This document shows, in pieces, positions 35,439 to 43,614 of a DNA stretch of 64,000 nt (positions within the stretch are counted from its first letter, which is position 1; each line of letters begins with the position of its first letter). The notes below the pieces were generated by a model. That model was given only the letters and a program-made list of their open reading frames with translations. It did not search any database and was not told the origin of the DNA. This DNA comes from Enterovibrio baiacu (GTDB taxonomy: Bacteria; Pseudomonadota; Gammaproteobacteria; Enterobacterales; Vibrionaceae): positions 1-64,000 of the forward strand of contig NZ_SCHN01000011.1 in NCBI RefSeq assembly GCF_004120195.1, read 5' to 3'. The position numbers were made by a program, and so were the translations under genes.

Positions 35439-36497
35439 ATGACAGTCAGTAAAGAAAAGAGAGACAATCAATCACCTTCATTTCCACCTAAGAAAAAGCC
35501 CAAAGTTACCGTTGTAGAAGTTGCCGAAGCGGCCGGTGTTTCTGTCTCTGCGGTTTCACGTGCATTTAACCCTGACGCCAGCATTTCTCGCCCTCTGCGT
35601 GAAAAAGTGTTTAAGGCGGCAGCGGCATTGAATTACAAGCCAAACCGTTTGGCGCGAGGTATAAAGTCGCGCTCGAGCTTGGTGGGCATATTGATGACAG
35701 ACTTTAACAACCCCTTTTATCTGCCTATCTTGTCGCGTTTTACCTCTGAAATTCAAAACAGAAACTGCCATAGCCTTCTCATCCACGTGAACGGCGACAT
35801 GGACATTCAAGAAGCCGTTGAATTGGTCATGGAGTACAACGTTGATGGTTTGATCATTACCTCAGCAAGCCTTCCCAAAGAATTGGTGGATGCGTGTCGC
35901 TCACAGAACACACCCGCGGTCATCTTCGGTCGAGACTCTAGCGAAAACAGTGTCACGGTCGTGAGCTGTGACAATGTCTTGGCAGGTAACATGGCGGCAG
36001 ACATGTTATTGGATGCGGGGTATACAAAACCTGCTTTTGTTGCGGGCCCTGTTGGTACCTCAGCCACCATCGATCGTCAGCGTGGTTTTATCAGTCGCTT
36101 GATGGAACGAGGCTGCAGTCAGTGGCAAGTCATCGAAGGGGGAGAGTTTAGCTACGACGCTGGGTATGATGCGACCCTTCGCATGTTCAAGAGTGTCGAA
36201 CGCCCTGACGCTTTGTTCTATGCCGATGACATCATGGCCTGTGGCGGTATGGATGCATTACGTTATGATTTGGGATTGCGTGTGCCTGAAGATGTTGGGG
36301 TGATGGGCGTGGATGACATTCGTTTGGCAAACAGTCGTTCTTATGATTTATCGACCATTCGCCAGCCAAATGAAGAAATGATCCAACGGACTATCGATGC
36401 GTTGTTTGAACATATTTCTGACCCGCAGTTACCGCCACAATCTATAACCCTACCGTGTGAAGCGGTAGAACGCGGCTCAACGAAGAAGAGCAAGTAA
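35439..36497 (+). CDS. LacI-family transcriptional regulator, probable inositol repressor
   Basis: A 352-residue regulator. After a basic, Pro/Lys-rich 22-residue extension comes the LacI helix-turn-helix TVVEVAEAAGVSVSAVSRAFN (about 24-44) and the hinge LNYKPNRLARGIKSRSS. A type I periplasmic-binding-like effector domain follows (LVGILMTDFNNPFY, VGVMGVDDIRLANS). Its place at the end of the importer genes, and the identical palindromes at both inositol loci, suggest that it represses them and that an inositol-pathway intermediate releases it. This is inference; the DNA-binding fold is clear. Confidence 0.9.
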   Translation: MTVSKEKRDNQSPSFPPKKKPKVTVVEVAEAAGVSVSAVSRAFNPDASISRPLREKVFKAAAALNYKPNRLARGIKSRSSLVGILMTDFNNPFYLPILSRFTSEIQNRNCHSLLIHVNGDMDIQEAVELVMEYNVDGLIITSASLPKELVDACRSQNTPAVIFGRDSSENSVTVVSCDNVLAGNMAADMLLDAGYTKPAFVAGPVGTSATIDRQRGFISRLMERGCSQWQVIEGGEFSYDAGYDATLRMFKSVERPDALFYADDIMACGGMDALRYDLGLRVPEDVGVMGVDDIRLANSRSYDLSTIRQPNEEMIQRTIDALFEHISDPQLPPQSITLPCEAVERGSTKKSK

Positions 36498-36538
36498 GCG
36501 ACAATACTGGTAGCATACGCCCGGTTTTTCTCTGACTT

Positions 36539-37051
36539 ATGCTTTTTATGAATCCGACTTTACGCTATTTAAATGGTTACCCCGAGCACCTGATTTCGCA
36601 AGTAGAGCAGCTTGTTGAAAAGGGGGCGCTCGGCGCGTGGCTAAAACAACGTTACCCACATAACCACACTATTACGTCTGAGAAGGCATTGTATGACTAT
36701 GTGGTGGGCATCAAAAACCAATACCTGAAAAAGTCTTCCCCGCTAAGCAAAGTCGCATACGACGGTAAAATCCACGTGGTCAACAACGCACTGGGATTAC
36801 ACAGTTTTGTGTCGCGTGTGCACGGTGGAAAATTAAAAGCAAAAAACGAAATTCGTATTGCTTCTATGTTCAAAGATGCGCCTGAGGCTTTTCTTAGAAT
36901 GTTAGTGGTGCATGAACTTGCGCACCTGAAAGAGAAGGATCACAACAAGGCGTTCTATCAGCTTTGTTGCCACATGGAGCCGGATTACCACCAATACGAA
37001 TTTGATGCGCGCTTGTACTTGATCCATTTGGAAAGCGAGAAGCAAAAATAG
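36539..37051 (+). CDS. YgjP-like zinc metallopeptidase domain protein
   Basis: A 170-residue protein of the YgjP/DUF45 (M48-like) group. The zinc motif is HELAHLKEKDH (HExxH plus a third His) at about 122-132, with an HMEPDYHQYE segment after it. E. coli YgjP is about the same length. Starts at 36539 or three codons later (MNPTLRYL) are both possible, and neither has a clear ribosome-binding site. It is probably a cytoplasmic zinc hydrolase. It ends in a terminator shared with the chemotaxis gene. Confidence 0.83.
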   Translation: MLFMNPTLRYLNGYPEHLISQVEQLVEKGALGAWLKQRYPHNHTITSEKALYDYVVGIKNQYLKKSSPLSKVAYDGKIHVVNNALGLHSFVSRVHGGKLKAKNEIRIASMFKDAPEAFLRMLVVHELAHLKEKDHNKAFYQLCCHMEPDYHQYEFDARLYLIHLESEKQK

Positions 37052-37084
37052 CCATTCGTTAGCAAGCACAAAGTTGCAAACAGA

Positions 37085-37112
37085 AAAAACGCGCCTAGTT
37101 AGGCGCGTTTTT
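37085..37112. terminator. Bidirectional terminator between ygjP-like gene and chemoreceptor
   Basis: AAAAACGCGCCTA (37085-37097), GT, TAGGCGCGTTTTT (37100-37112): perfect arms with A and T runs on both sides, serving two convergent genes. Confidence 0.93.
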
Positions 37113-37135
37113 GTTTGTTGAAAGCGTGCTATGAA

Positions 37136-39091
37136 TTAACCGAGAGAGAATTTCCCAACAATGTCGTTCACGCTGCGGGTAATGGATGTTAAACCGCTTG
37201 CTTCTTTTGACAGAGTATCTGCGCCAGACGCCGTGTTTTTCGCTAGCGTATTGAGCTCATCAACAGATTGGTTGATGTTCAGCACCACCGCATTCTGCTC
37301 TTCGGCAGCCACCGCGATTTGATTGTTCATGTCGCGGATGCTTGCGACAGACTCAGTAATCGACACAAGGGCTTCGCGTGTCTTATTGGCTTTCTCTGAG
37401 GTATCTGTCGCTTCTTTCATGCTCACACGCATTGAATCCACTGAACGCTTCGATTCGCTTTGCAAGCGTAAGATTAATTCTTGGATTTCTTCGGTGCTTT
37501 GTTGTGTTCGACTTGCGAGGCTTCGCACTTCATCCGCAACCACCGCAAACCCTCGTCCTTGTTCACCCGCGCGTGCAGCTTCAATCGCGGCGTTCAGCGC
37601 CAACAAGTTGGTTTGCTCGGCAATGCCGCGGATCACATCCAAAATGCTTCCCACGTTCTTGGTTTCATTTTCTAAGCTCTCGATGGTTTCGCTCACATCC
37701 CCCATGTTTGTCACCAACGAATCAATACTGGCACGGGTTTGATCCAGCACGGTTTGGCCTTGGTGAGCATGGCTGTCTGCTTGATTGGCCAGGTTTGATG
37801 CTTGTTGCGCATTCTGAGAGATGTTGTCGACCGTTGCAGTCAACTCATGCATGGCTTGCGAGGTTTGACCGAGCTGATCTGCCTGTGCTTCAGAGTTATT
37901 TGCCGTATCTTTGGTAACATCCACCAAGGTGTTCGATGCACCGTTCAAAGTATCGAGAGATGTTTTGAGCTGCGTGACAATGTCGCGTAAATTGGTGCTC
38001 ATGTCACCCATAGCGGCATAGATGCCCGTAGCATTTTTCTTGTTTGAAAAATCCTGGGTAAGATCGCCTTGTGCAATGTTGCGTGCCATATTTTCAATGT
38101 TTCGTGGTTCGCCACCAATCGGTCTTCGGACCGCTTTTGTCACCATGATGCTAAGGATGATCCCCACAATAATGGCGAGTGCTGACGCGATCATGACAAA
38201 TTGCACAGCCGCTTCACTGTCACTTTGTGCTTCTGGCCCTAAGGTGTCTTGCGAACTTCTGATGGACGCTTTGAAATCACTTAAATTGGTGGTGACTTGT
38301 GGGCCTATGACATCCAAGGTGTTTGAGATGCGGTCGTTACGCTTGGTAATGATGACTGCGGTGCCTTCAAGTGCAGATATATAAGAACGGTGTGCGTTTG
38401 AGAAGGCGTTTGAACGCTCAACATTCGCTTGAGACGTGGAGAGGCGTTTCAGAGAACTGAAAGGCACAAGGAGGTTGTTTAGTTCTGACAGAGAACGCTT
38501 TAAGTCCGCTTCTGAGTTACTGATGAGAAACTTTGCTGCAAACAATCGTCCAAGAAGAAGTTTCTCTTGAATCTGTGAGGCATAGAAGAGAGGTTCAACC
38601 GCCCCAATAAGCTCCGCATCTTTTATCACTTCCGACATGATTTGGCGCATTTTAAGGCCATTTGGGTCGAGTTGACTGGAAACAAGGGCATTGCGGTCTT
38701 GAAAGTCTTTCACGACCAGCGCAAATGTTTGGCTGTATGTTTGGAGAAGTTTCTTGGACTCTTCGAGTTCGCGGATGCGATCCGGCGCTTTTTCGTGAGA
38801 AAGGATGGTGTTGATGAGTTCGTCGATGCGCGCCATATCGGCCTGAACCTTGTCGACCTGAGCAGCATCTTGATTTTTCAGGAATTTCAATACACCAAGT
38901 CGGGCACTCAATAAGGTAGATTGTGCTTCGCTCGCCTCATTGGAACTGCGCGCAAGCCCTCGATAGTCAGTGAAGTTCTTATAGCCTTCAGACAACCCGC
39001 TATAGCCGACAACAGACACCACAAGTAGCAAGGCAAGGACAGCAGAAAACGAAATCGTTAACTGTTGGCCTAGTCTTAAGTTACTTAACAT
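37136..39091 (-). CDS. Methyl-accepting chemotaxis protein
   Basis: A 651-residue chemoreceptor starting [11 protein letters not shown], with GGGAG eight bases upstream. Topology: membrane helix at about 10-30, an all-helical periplasmic sensor of about 260 residues of the long four-helix/HBM type, a second membrane helix at about 293-316, and a HAMP domain ([25 protein letters not shown]). The cytoplasmic signalling domain carries the hairpin tip [35 protein letters not shown]. There is no C-terminal CheR-tether pentapeptide (it ends VGKFSLG). The ligand is unknown. It would control CheA activity at the cell pole. Confidence 0.94.
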   Translation of the reverse strand: MLSNLRLGQQLTISFSAVLALLLVVSVVGYSGLSEGYKNFTDYRGLARSSNEASEAQSTLLSARLGVLKFLKNQDAAQVDKVQADMARIDELINTILSHEKAPDRIRELEESKKLLQTYSQTFALVVKDFQDRNALVSSQLDPNGLKMRQIMSEVIKDAELIGAVEPLFYASQIQEKLLLGRLFAAKFLISNSEADLKRSLSELNNLLVPFSSLKRLSTSQANVERSNAFSNAHRSYISALEGTAVIITKRNDRISNTLDVIGPQVTTNLSDFKASIRSSQDTLGPEAQSDSEAAVQFVMIASALAIIVGIILSIMVTKAVRRPIGGEPRNIENMARNIAQGDLTQDFSNKKNATGIYAAMGDMSTNLRDIVTQLKTSLDTLNGASNTLVDVTKDTANNSEAQADQLGQTSQAMHELTATVDNISQNAQQASNLANQADSHAHQGQTVLDQTRASIDSLVTNMGDVSETIESLENETKNVGSILDVIRGIAEQTNLLALNAAIEAARAGEQGRGFAVVADEVRSLASRTQQSTEEIQELILRLQSESKRSVDSMRVSMKEATDTSEKANKTREALVSITESVASIRDMNNQIAVAAEEQNAVVLNINQSVDELNTLAKNTASGADTLSKEASGLTSITRSVNDIVGKFSLG

Positions 39092-39373
39092 TGATAATTC
39101 TCCCAACGAAATCCAGTAATTAAGAATATTAATTAGTCTATTAACGATTAGCTCATAAATGAGTCATTCACCATGCCAGTCCTTTTATTTCGCAGGGTGC
39201 AATAGGGAGTGTCTGGATTTGCTTACGCAGTGAATAAGTGTTCTGTCATTTATATTCCGACGTGGGTCGATTCTAAAGGCCTGTTTTACATCGTATTACA
39301 TTTCGCAATCTTGATACGCTAGCTATATAGTAAACAAAAAAATTACTAATAAGAGAAATGGCGAGGAGGGACG

Positions 39374-40741
39374 ATGCCTGAACCTACATACGGATTTTTT
39401 CTAAGGCGAGTGTGGCTATTGGGCTTTCCACTCGCGCTGCAAAGCTTACTTTTTAGTAGCGGTGGCTTCATTGATAACCTCATGGTCAGTCAACTCGGTA
39501 CGCAAGAAGTGGCCGCTTCAAGTATTGGAGCCCGCGTTTTTTGGTTTGCAGGTATCTTTATCTGGGGGATGGGAACCGGGATGGGCGTGATATTAGCCCA
39601 GTATTGGGGGGCGAAAGACGACGCCGGATTACGCAGAAACTTCGCGTTAGGCGCCACCTTTTCCACCGCCGCGTCGACGCTTATTTTCCTCTTTTGTTGG
39701 CTATTTCCTATGGTCATTCCTTCACTGTTTAAAGCGTCAGGCGAAACGGCAAAACTCGCGGCGGATTACCTGCAAATCATCAGCGTCGCGCTCTTGCTCG
39801 CGGGCCCGACCATTTCTATGGATTCGGCGCTGCGTTCGCTGGGTAAAACCAAAGTAACGCTCTACATGTCTATTGCTGAAATTGGTGTAAACATCGGCCT
39901 GAGTTTTGTGCTTATTTTTGGCTTACTAGGATTGCCCGAAATGGGCTTAATGGGAGCGGCAATCGGCACTTTAAGTGCCCGTATTCTGCGCGTTGTTATC
40001 TCTTTATGTGCCCTCCACGTTCTCACCCCTGTGCTGATTTTAACGCCCAAGGATTTTGCGTTTCGTGCTTCCACCGTCACGCGCTACCTCAACATTACGG
40101 CACCTATCATCGCTGGCAGCTTGATGTGGAGTGGGGGGATTTTCACCTACCAACTAATCATGGGGCGGATGGGCGAAACCGAGCTCGCCACCATGGCCAT
40201 CATTTCTGCATTGGAGGCGTTGTCGCTGTGTGTCGCGTCGGGATTATCGAGTGCAACGGCCATTGTCATTGGTCATGCACTTGGGGCTAACAAGCTTGCT
40301 ATCAGTGAAAAATATGCCCGCTTTGCGTTAAAAACGGCGGTGATAGTGGGAATAGGGTGCGCCATGGTTATATTGCTGGTGCAAAATCAGGTGTTGAGCC
40401 TTTACACCCAAGTGAGCGATGACGTGCTTTCACTGGCCGCACTGTGTTTTCCCGTTTTGGCACTCAGTGCGTTGGTGAGAAACATCAACATCACCTTGAT
40501 TGTTGGCGTGCTTCGTGCGGGGGGCGATGCGAAGTTTTGCATGAACATGGATGTGGTTTGCCAATGGCTTTGGGCGGTGCCTATGACGGCGATGGCCGCG
40601 ATCTGGTTTGATTGGCCACTTCATTATGTTTTTCTCATGATGACATCTGAAGAGATTGTGAAACTGTTGCCGACAATTCGTCGTGTATTTGGCACCAAGT
40701 GGTTAAATAACCTCACAGAAGAGGCCGTGGCAAAAGCGTAA
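39374..40741 (+). CDS. MATE-family efflux transporter
   Basis: A 455-residue inner-membrane protein with twelve predicted helices in two related halves, as in NorM-type MATE proteins. It opens FLRRVWLLGFPLALQSLLFSSGGFIDNLMVSQLGTQEVAASSI. Recognisable features are the GMGVILAQYWGAKD stretch and its second-half counterpart ATAIVIGHALGANK, which mark the polysaccharide/MATE superfamily. It probably exports cationic drugs or metabolites using Na+ or H+. GAGGAGGG precedes the start. Confidence 0.9.
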   Translation: MPEPTYGFFLRRVWLLGFPLALQSLLFSSGGFIDNLMVSQLGTQEVAASSIGARVFWFAGIFIWGMGTGMGVILAQYWGAKDDAGLRRNFALGATFSTAASTLIFLFCWLFPMVIPSLFKASGETAKLAADYLQIISVALLLAGPTISMDSALRSLGKTKVTLYMSIAEIGVNIGLSFVLIFGLLGLPEMGLMGAAIGTLSARILRVVISLCALHVLTPVLILTPKDFAFRASTVTRYLNITAPIIAGSLMWSGGIFTYQLIMGRMGETELATMAIISALEALSLCVASGLSSATAIVIGHALGANKLAISEKYARFALKTAVIVGIGCAMVILLVQNQVLSLYTQVSDDVLSLAALCFPVLALSALVRNINITLIVGVLRAGGDAKFCMNMDVVCQWLWAVPMTAMAAIWFDWPLHYVFLMMTSEEIVKLLPTIRRVFGTKWLNNLTEEAVAKA

Positions 40742-40761
40742 AGCTCCTTTTAGCGGACATT

Positions 40762-40796
40762 GGCGAGAACCCGTTTGCTTTGTCGGGCTTCTCGCC
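40762..40796 (+). terminator. Strong hairpin after the MATE gene
   Basis: GGCGAGAACCCG (40762-40773) pairs with CGGGCTTCTCGCC (40784-40796) with one bulged base. No U tract follows, so it may be a Rho-dependent end or an mRNA stabiliser. Confidence 0.5.
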
Positions 40797-41173
40797 TGCA
40801 TTACTAGGTACTTAAACGTTGTTTAGGTTAACTGGGTATATGCGTTTAAAACAAGCCCGCCCAGACTGATAACACTTCACTCATGCTTATCTCATTGTTT
40901 AAATAATTCAAAAACTAAACGAGGCTAAAAATTTCTCATGCCTTGGTTTGAATATTCAATTAACTTACTTGTAAAAACTTGTCACAAAGTGTCTTGTCAT
41001 TAATCCTCATGTCGCAACTGAGACAAATTTATTGTTAGTAATCTCTAATATTGTACATTCTTGATTACAGGTATGAATGTGTAAAAAAATTGGCGATTCT
41101 AGCGTTTAAATTAAATTCAAATACCACGCTTACGAGAAACGTAATGCAGTTTTTATCTAAAGGGTTTTAGATT
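40797..41173. other. AT-rich region upstream of RTX gene A
   Basis: About 375 bp without a gene. It must hold the promoter of the RTX gene at 41174. The sequence is strongly A/T-rich, and I could not single out one convincing -35/-10 pair or operator. Confidence 0.4.
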
Positions 41174-42970
41174 ATGCGCAGATTAGTCAGTTTATTTGCA
41201 GGGGTATCAGGTTTATTCATGATGCTCTCTCTTGGAAACAGTGCGTTAGCAAGTGACACTCCTCAAGGTTGTATTGTGAGTCTTGAGACGGGTGCTGAAT
41301 ATTGTTTACCTGTCGGTCAACGTTCTGGCTACTCACTACCGAACTGGATCCGTGCTCATGAAGTTTATGTACAGGCGGAAGAGGGTTCGGCAGTGATGCT
41401 GTCTGACTGGGACAACTTATCTTATAACCGTCTCGCAGTGTTTGAAGGAACAACAACAAACCGTGAATTGACCGATGTTCGTGCTTATAACGGTCAAAAT
41501 CTCGATTTTTCTGCGCCACGTTCAATGCGTGTTGTCGCGAGCAACAAAAAACTGGGCTGTATTGTTAGTAAGCAAACGGGCGACAAGTACTGTCTACCTG
41601 TTGGCAAGCGCTCAGGTTATTCACTACCAAGTTGGATTTACGCACACGAAGTTTACGTGCAGGCGTCTGAAGGTACTGGCGTGATGTTGTCTGACTGGGA
41701 TAACTTGTCATACAACCGTCTTGCCGTGTTCTCTGGCACTGTTGAAAACAACAAAATGACAAATGTTCGTGCTTACAATGGGCAAAACCTCGATTTTTCA
41801 GCCCCACGTTCAATGCGCGTTGTCGCTAACAGTGCGCCTCTAGGCTGTATTGTGAGTCTAGAAACAGGTGAAAGATACTGTCTACCTGTAGGGCAGCGCT
41901 CAGGTTACTCACTACCAAGCTGGATCAAATCGCACGAAGTGTATGTTGAGCCGTCTGAAGGTACTGCGGTAATGCTCTCAGATTGGGATAACCTTTCTTA
42001 CAACCGTTTGGGTATTTTTAACTGTACAACGCCGAATCGTCAGCTAGAAAATGTGAAAGCACGTAATGGTCAGAACCTCGATTTTTCTGCCCCTCGCTCA
42101 ATGCGTGTTATTGCAGGTACTACAGCTTCTGACCAAGTGATTAAAGGTACTGCAGGCGATGATGTGCTTTATGGCTGTTCGGGCAATGACACTATCACTG
42201 GCTTTAATGGTGACGACACCATTTACGGTGGTGCAGGTAATGACACCATCAATGGTAGCAATGGTGATGACGTCCTCCATGGTGGTTCGGGTAACGATAA
42301 GTTGTTTGGCGCGGGTGGCAATGATGCGCTTTACGGTGATGCGGGTAACGATATTCTTCAAGCAGGCTACGATGATGACATTGTGATGGATGGTGGTACT
42401 GGTCTCGACCTTTACATTGGCAGTGAAGGCAACGACACCATGTTCTTTGACCAAGAGGACTTTTCGAATGAAGCGTTCCTAACCCAAAATGGCAATATTT
42501 ACACGGGTGATCGTGGATTTGATAAATTGATTGTTAACAGTGATGCAAACATCGATTTCTCCGGTCACTCTTATTTCCAGAATGGTCGAAACCCCGGCGT
42601 AAAAGTGATTGCTCAAGTTGAAGCTATCGTTGCTAATGCCGGCAATCAAACAGTCACCATCAATGCCAACTCGGTTTTCTCACAATCTGATGATATTCAG
42701 ACCGAGACAAACGTTAATCCGGGAGACTGGAAAGGCTTTGTGGCTTACTTGGGCTCGGGTAATGACACGTTGAATGTAGAAACGGGTATCTGGCAATACG
42801 ATGCAAGTGCTTCTGCGGCAGTCACTTTGTCAAATGCCATGATCGAGTTCATGGGACTGAGCTTTGCACAAGTGACTGAGCTGCGTGCTTACGTTTTCAC
42901 TTACGCAGACAAAAAGATCACCGTTTGGAGTGATGCTGAGTTTATTCAAACTAACGGAAACAACATCTAG
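41174..42970 (+). CDS. RTX-family protein A: signal peptide, three crystallin-like repeats, RTX block, shared C-terminal domain
   Basis: A 598-residue exported protein with a Sec signal peptide (cut near ALAS|DTPQG, about residue 26). Three near-identical repeats of about 92 residues follow (about 31-122, 129-220, 223-313). Each has a GCIVS...TG...YCLPVG opening, the YSLPxWIxxHEVYV segment and VMLSDWDNLSYNRL, then LDFSAPRSMRV. The DNLSY-type motif and length suggest calcium-binding beta/gamma-crystallin-like domains. Next come RTX nonapeptides (about 320-415, e.g. GNDTINGSNGDD), then a 175-residue C-terminal domain shared with the next two genes. It is probably a calcium-dependent surface or secreted protein. 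Unlike its two neighbours it carries a Sec signal. A terminator follows. Confidence 0.82.
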   Translation: MRRLVSLFAGVSGLFMMLSLGNSALASDTPQGCIVSLETGAEYCLPVGQRSGYSLPNWIRAHEVYVQAEEGSAVMLSDWDNLSYNRLAVFEGTTTNRELTDVRAYNGQNLDFSAPRSMRVVASNKKLGCIVSKQTGDKYCLPVGKRSGYSLPSWIYAHEVYVQASEGTGVMLSDWDNLSYNRLAVFSGTVENNKMTNVRAYNGQNLDFSAPRSMRVVANSAPLGCIVSLETGERYCLPVGQRSGYSLPSWIKSHEVYVEPSEGTAVMLSDWDNLSYNRLGIFNCTTPNRQLENVKARNGQNLDFSAPRSMRVIAGTTASDQVIKGTAGDDVLYGCSGNDTITGFNGDDTIYGGAGNDTINGSNGDDVLHGGSGNDKLFGAGGNDALYGDAGNDILQAGYDDDIVMDGGTGLDLYIGSEGNDTMFFDQEDFSNEAFLTQNGNIYTGDRGFDKLIVNSDANIDFSGHSYFQNGRNPGVKVIAQVEAIVANAGNQTVTINANSVFSQSDDIQTETNVNPGDWKGFVAYLGSGNDTLNVETGIWQYDASASAAVTLSNAMIEFMGLSFAQVTELRAYVFTYADKKITVWSDAEFIQTNGNNI

Positions 42971-42991
42971 TATTTCAGATTAGCAAATATG

Positions 42992-43022
42992 GCCCAACAC
43001 GAGTTCGTGTTGGGCTTTTTTC
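42992..43022 (+). terminator. Terminator after RTX gene A
   Basis: GCCCAACACGA (42992-43002), GT, TCGTGTTGGGC (43005-43015), then seven T. It shows that gene A is its own transcription unit. Confidence 0.93.
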
Positions 43023-43611
43023 TTTATAGTGCACTGCATCTAGGTTTATAGGCGTTTCGCCATGTTTGCTCATGATAACTGTAAAATATTGACTAAAATT
43101 CTAGTCGAATATCGTGTAAGAGATGACGGAGTGCCTTAAAAATAATAGTAATATTCAAGTATGAGTAAGGTGCTAATTTGGACAGTTTTGTATATTTTAC
43201 TGGCGTAAAATGACATTGATTAGAATATTATGATATTCGGTTTGTCTTCACATAATCCCCACGTCGAATCACGCAAAAATTAAGAAAGTGATTTTTTAGA
43301 CTCACAAATGAGTCATATGGGTAGTAATAGAATCATTCTTTAATGGTACTTTAGATCGTATGATGCTCATTCAAATGTGATCAAAGAATTAGACCCTATC
43401 GCTGAAATTACGCTGAACGTCTTCTCTGGCTATTGTACAGATCCTTCGCTTCATCAAAACTGAGCTCAACAAACATGAGTTCAATTTTACAGCTCTCTTA
43501 AATGAGACGCGAAATCTAGATAAGTTCAGGTTGCACAAGCAGTATGAAGTCGGTGGGCTCAACCACCTCCTGCTTTTGACCAAATGAACACAGTCAGAAA
43601 TAGAGGATGAA
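43023..43611. other. AT-rich region upstream of RTX gene B
   Basis: About 590 bp without a gene I can support. An open frame on the minus strand (43389-43751) overlaps the start of RTX gene B and looks like chance. The region presumably carries the gene B promoter; no site stood out. Confidence 0.4.
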
Positions 43612-43614
43612 GTG

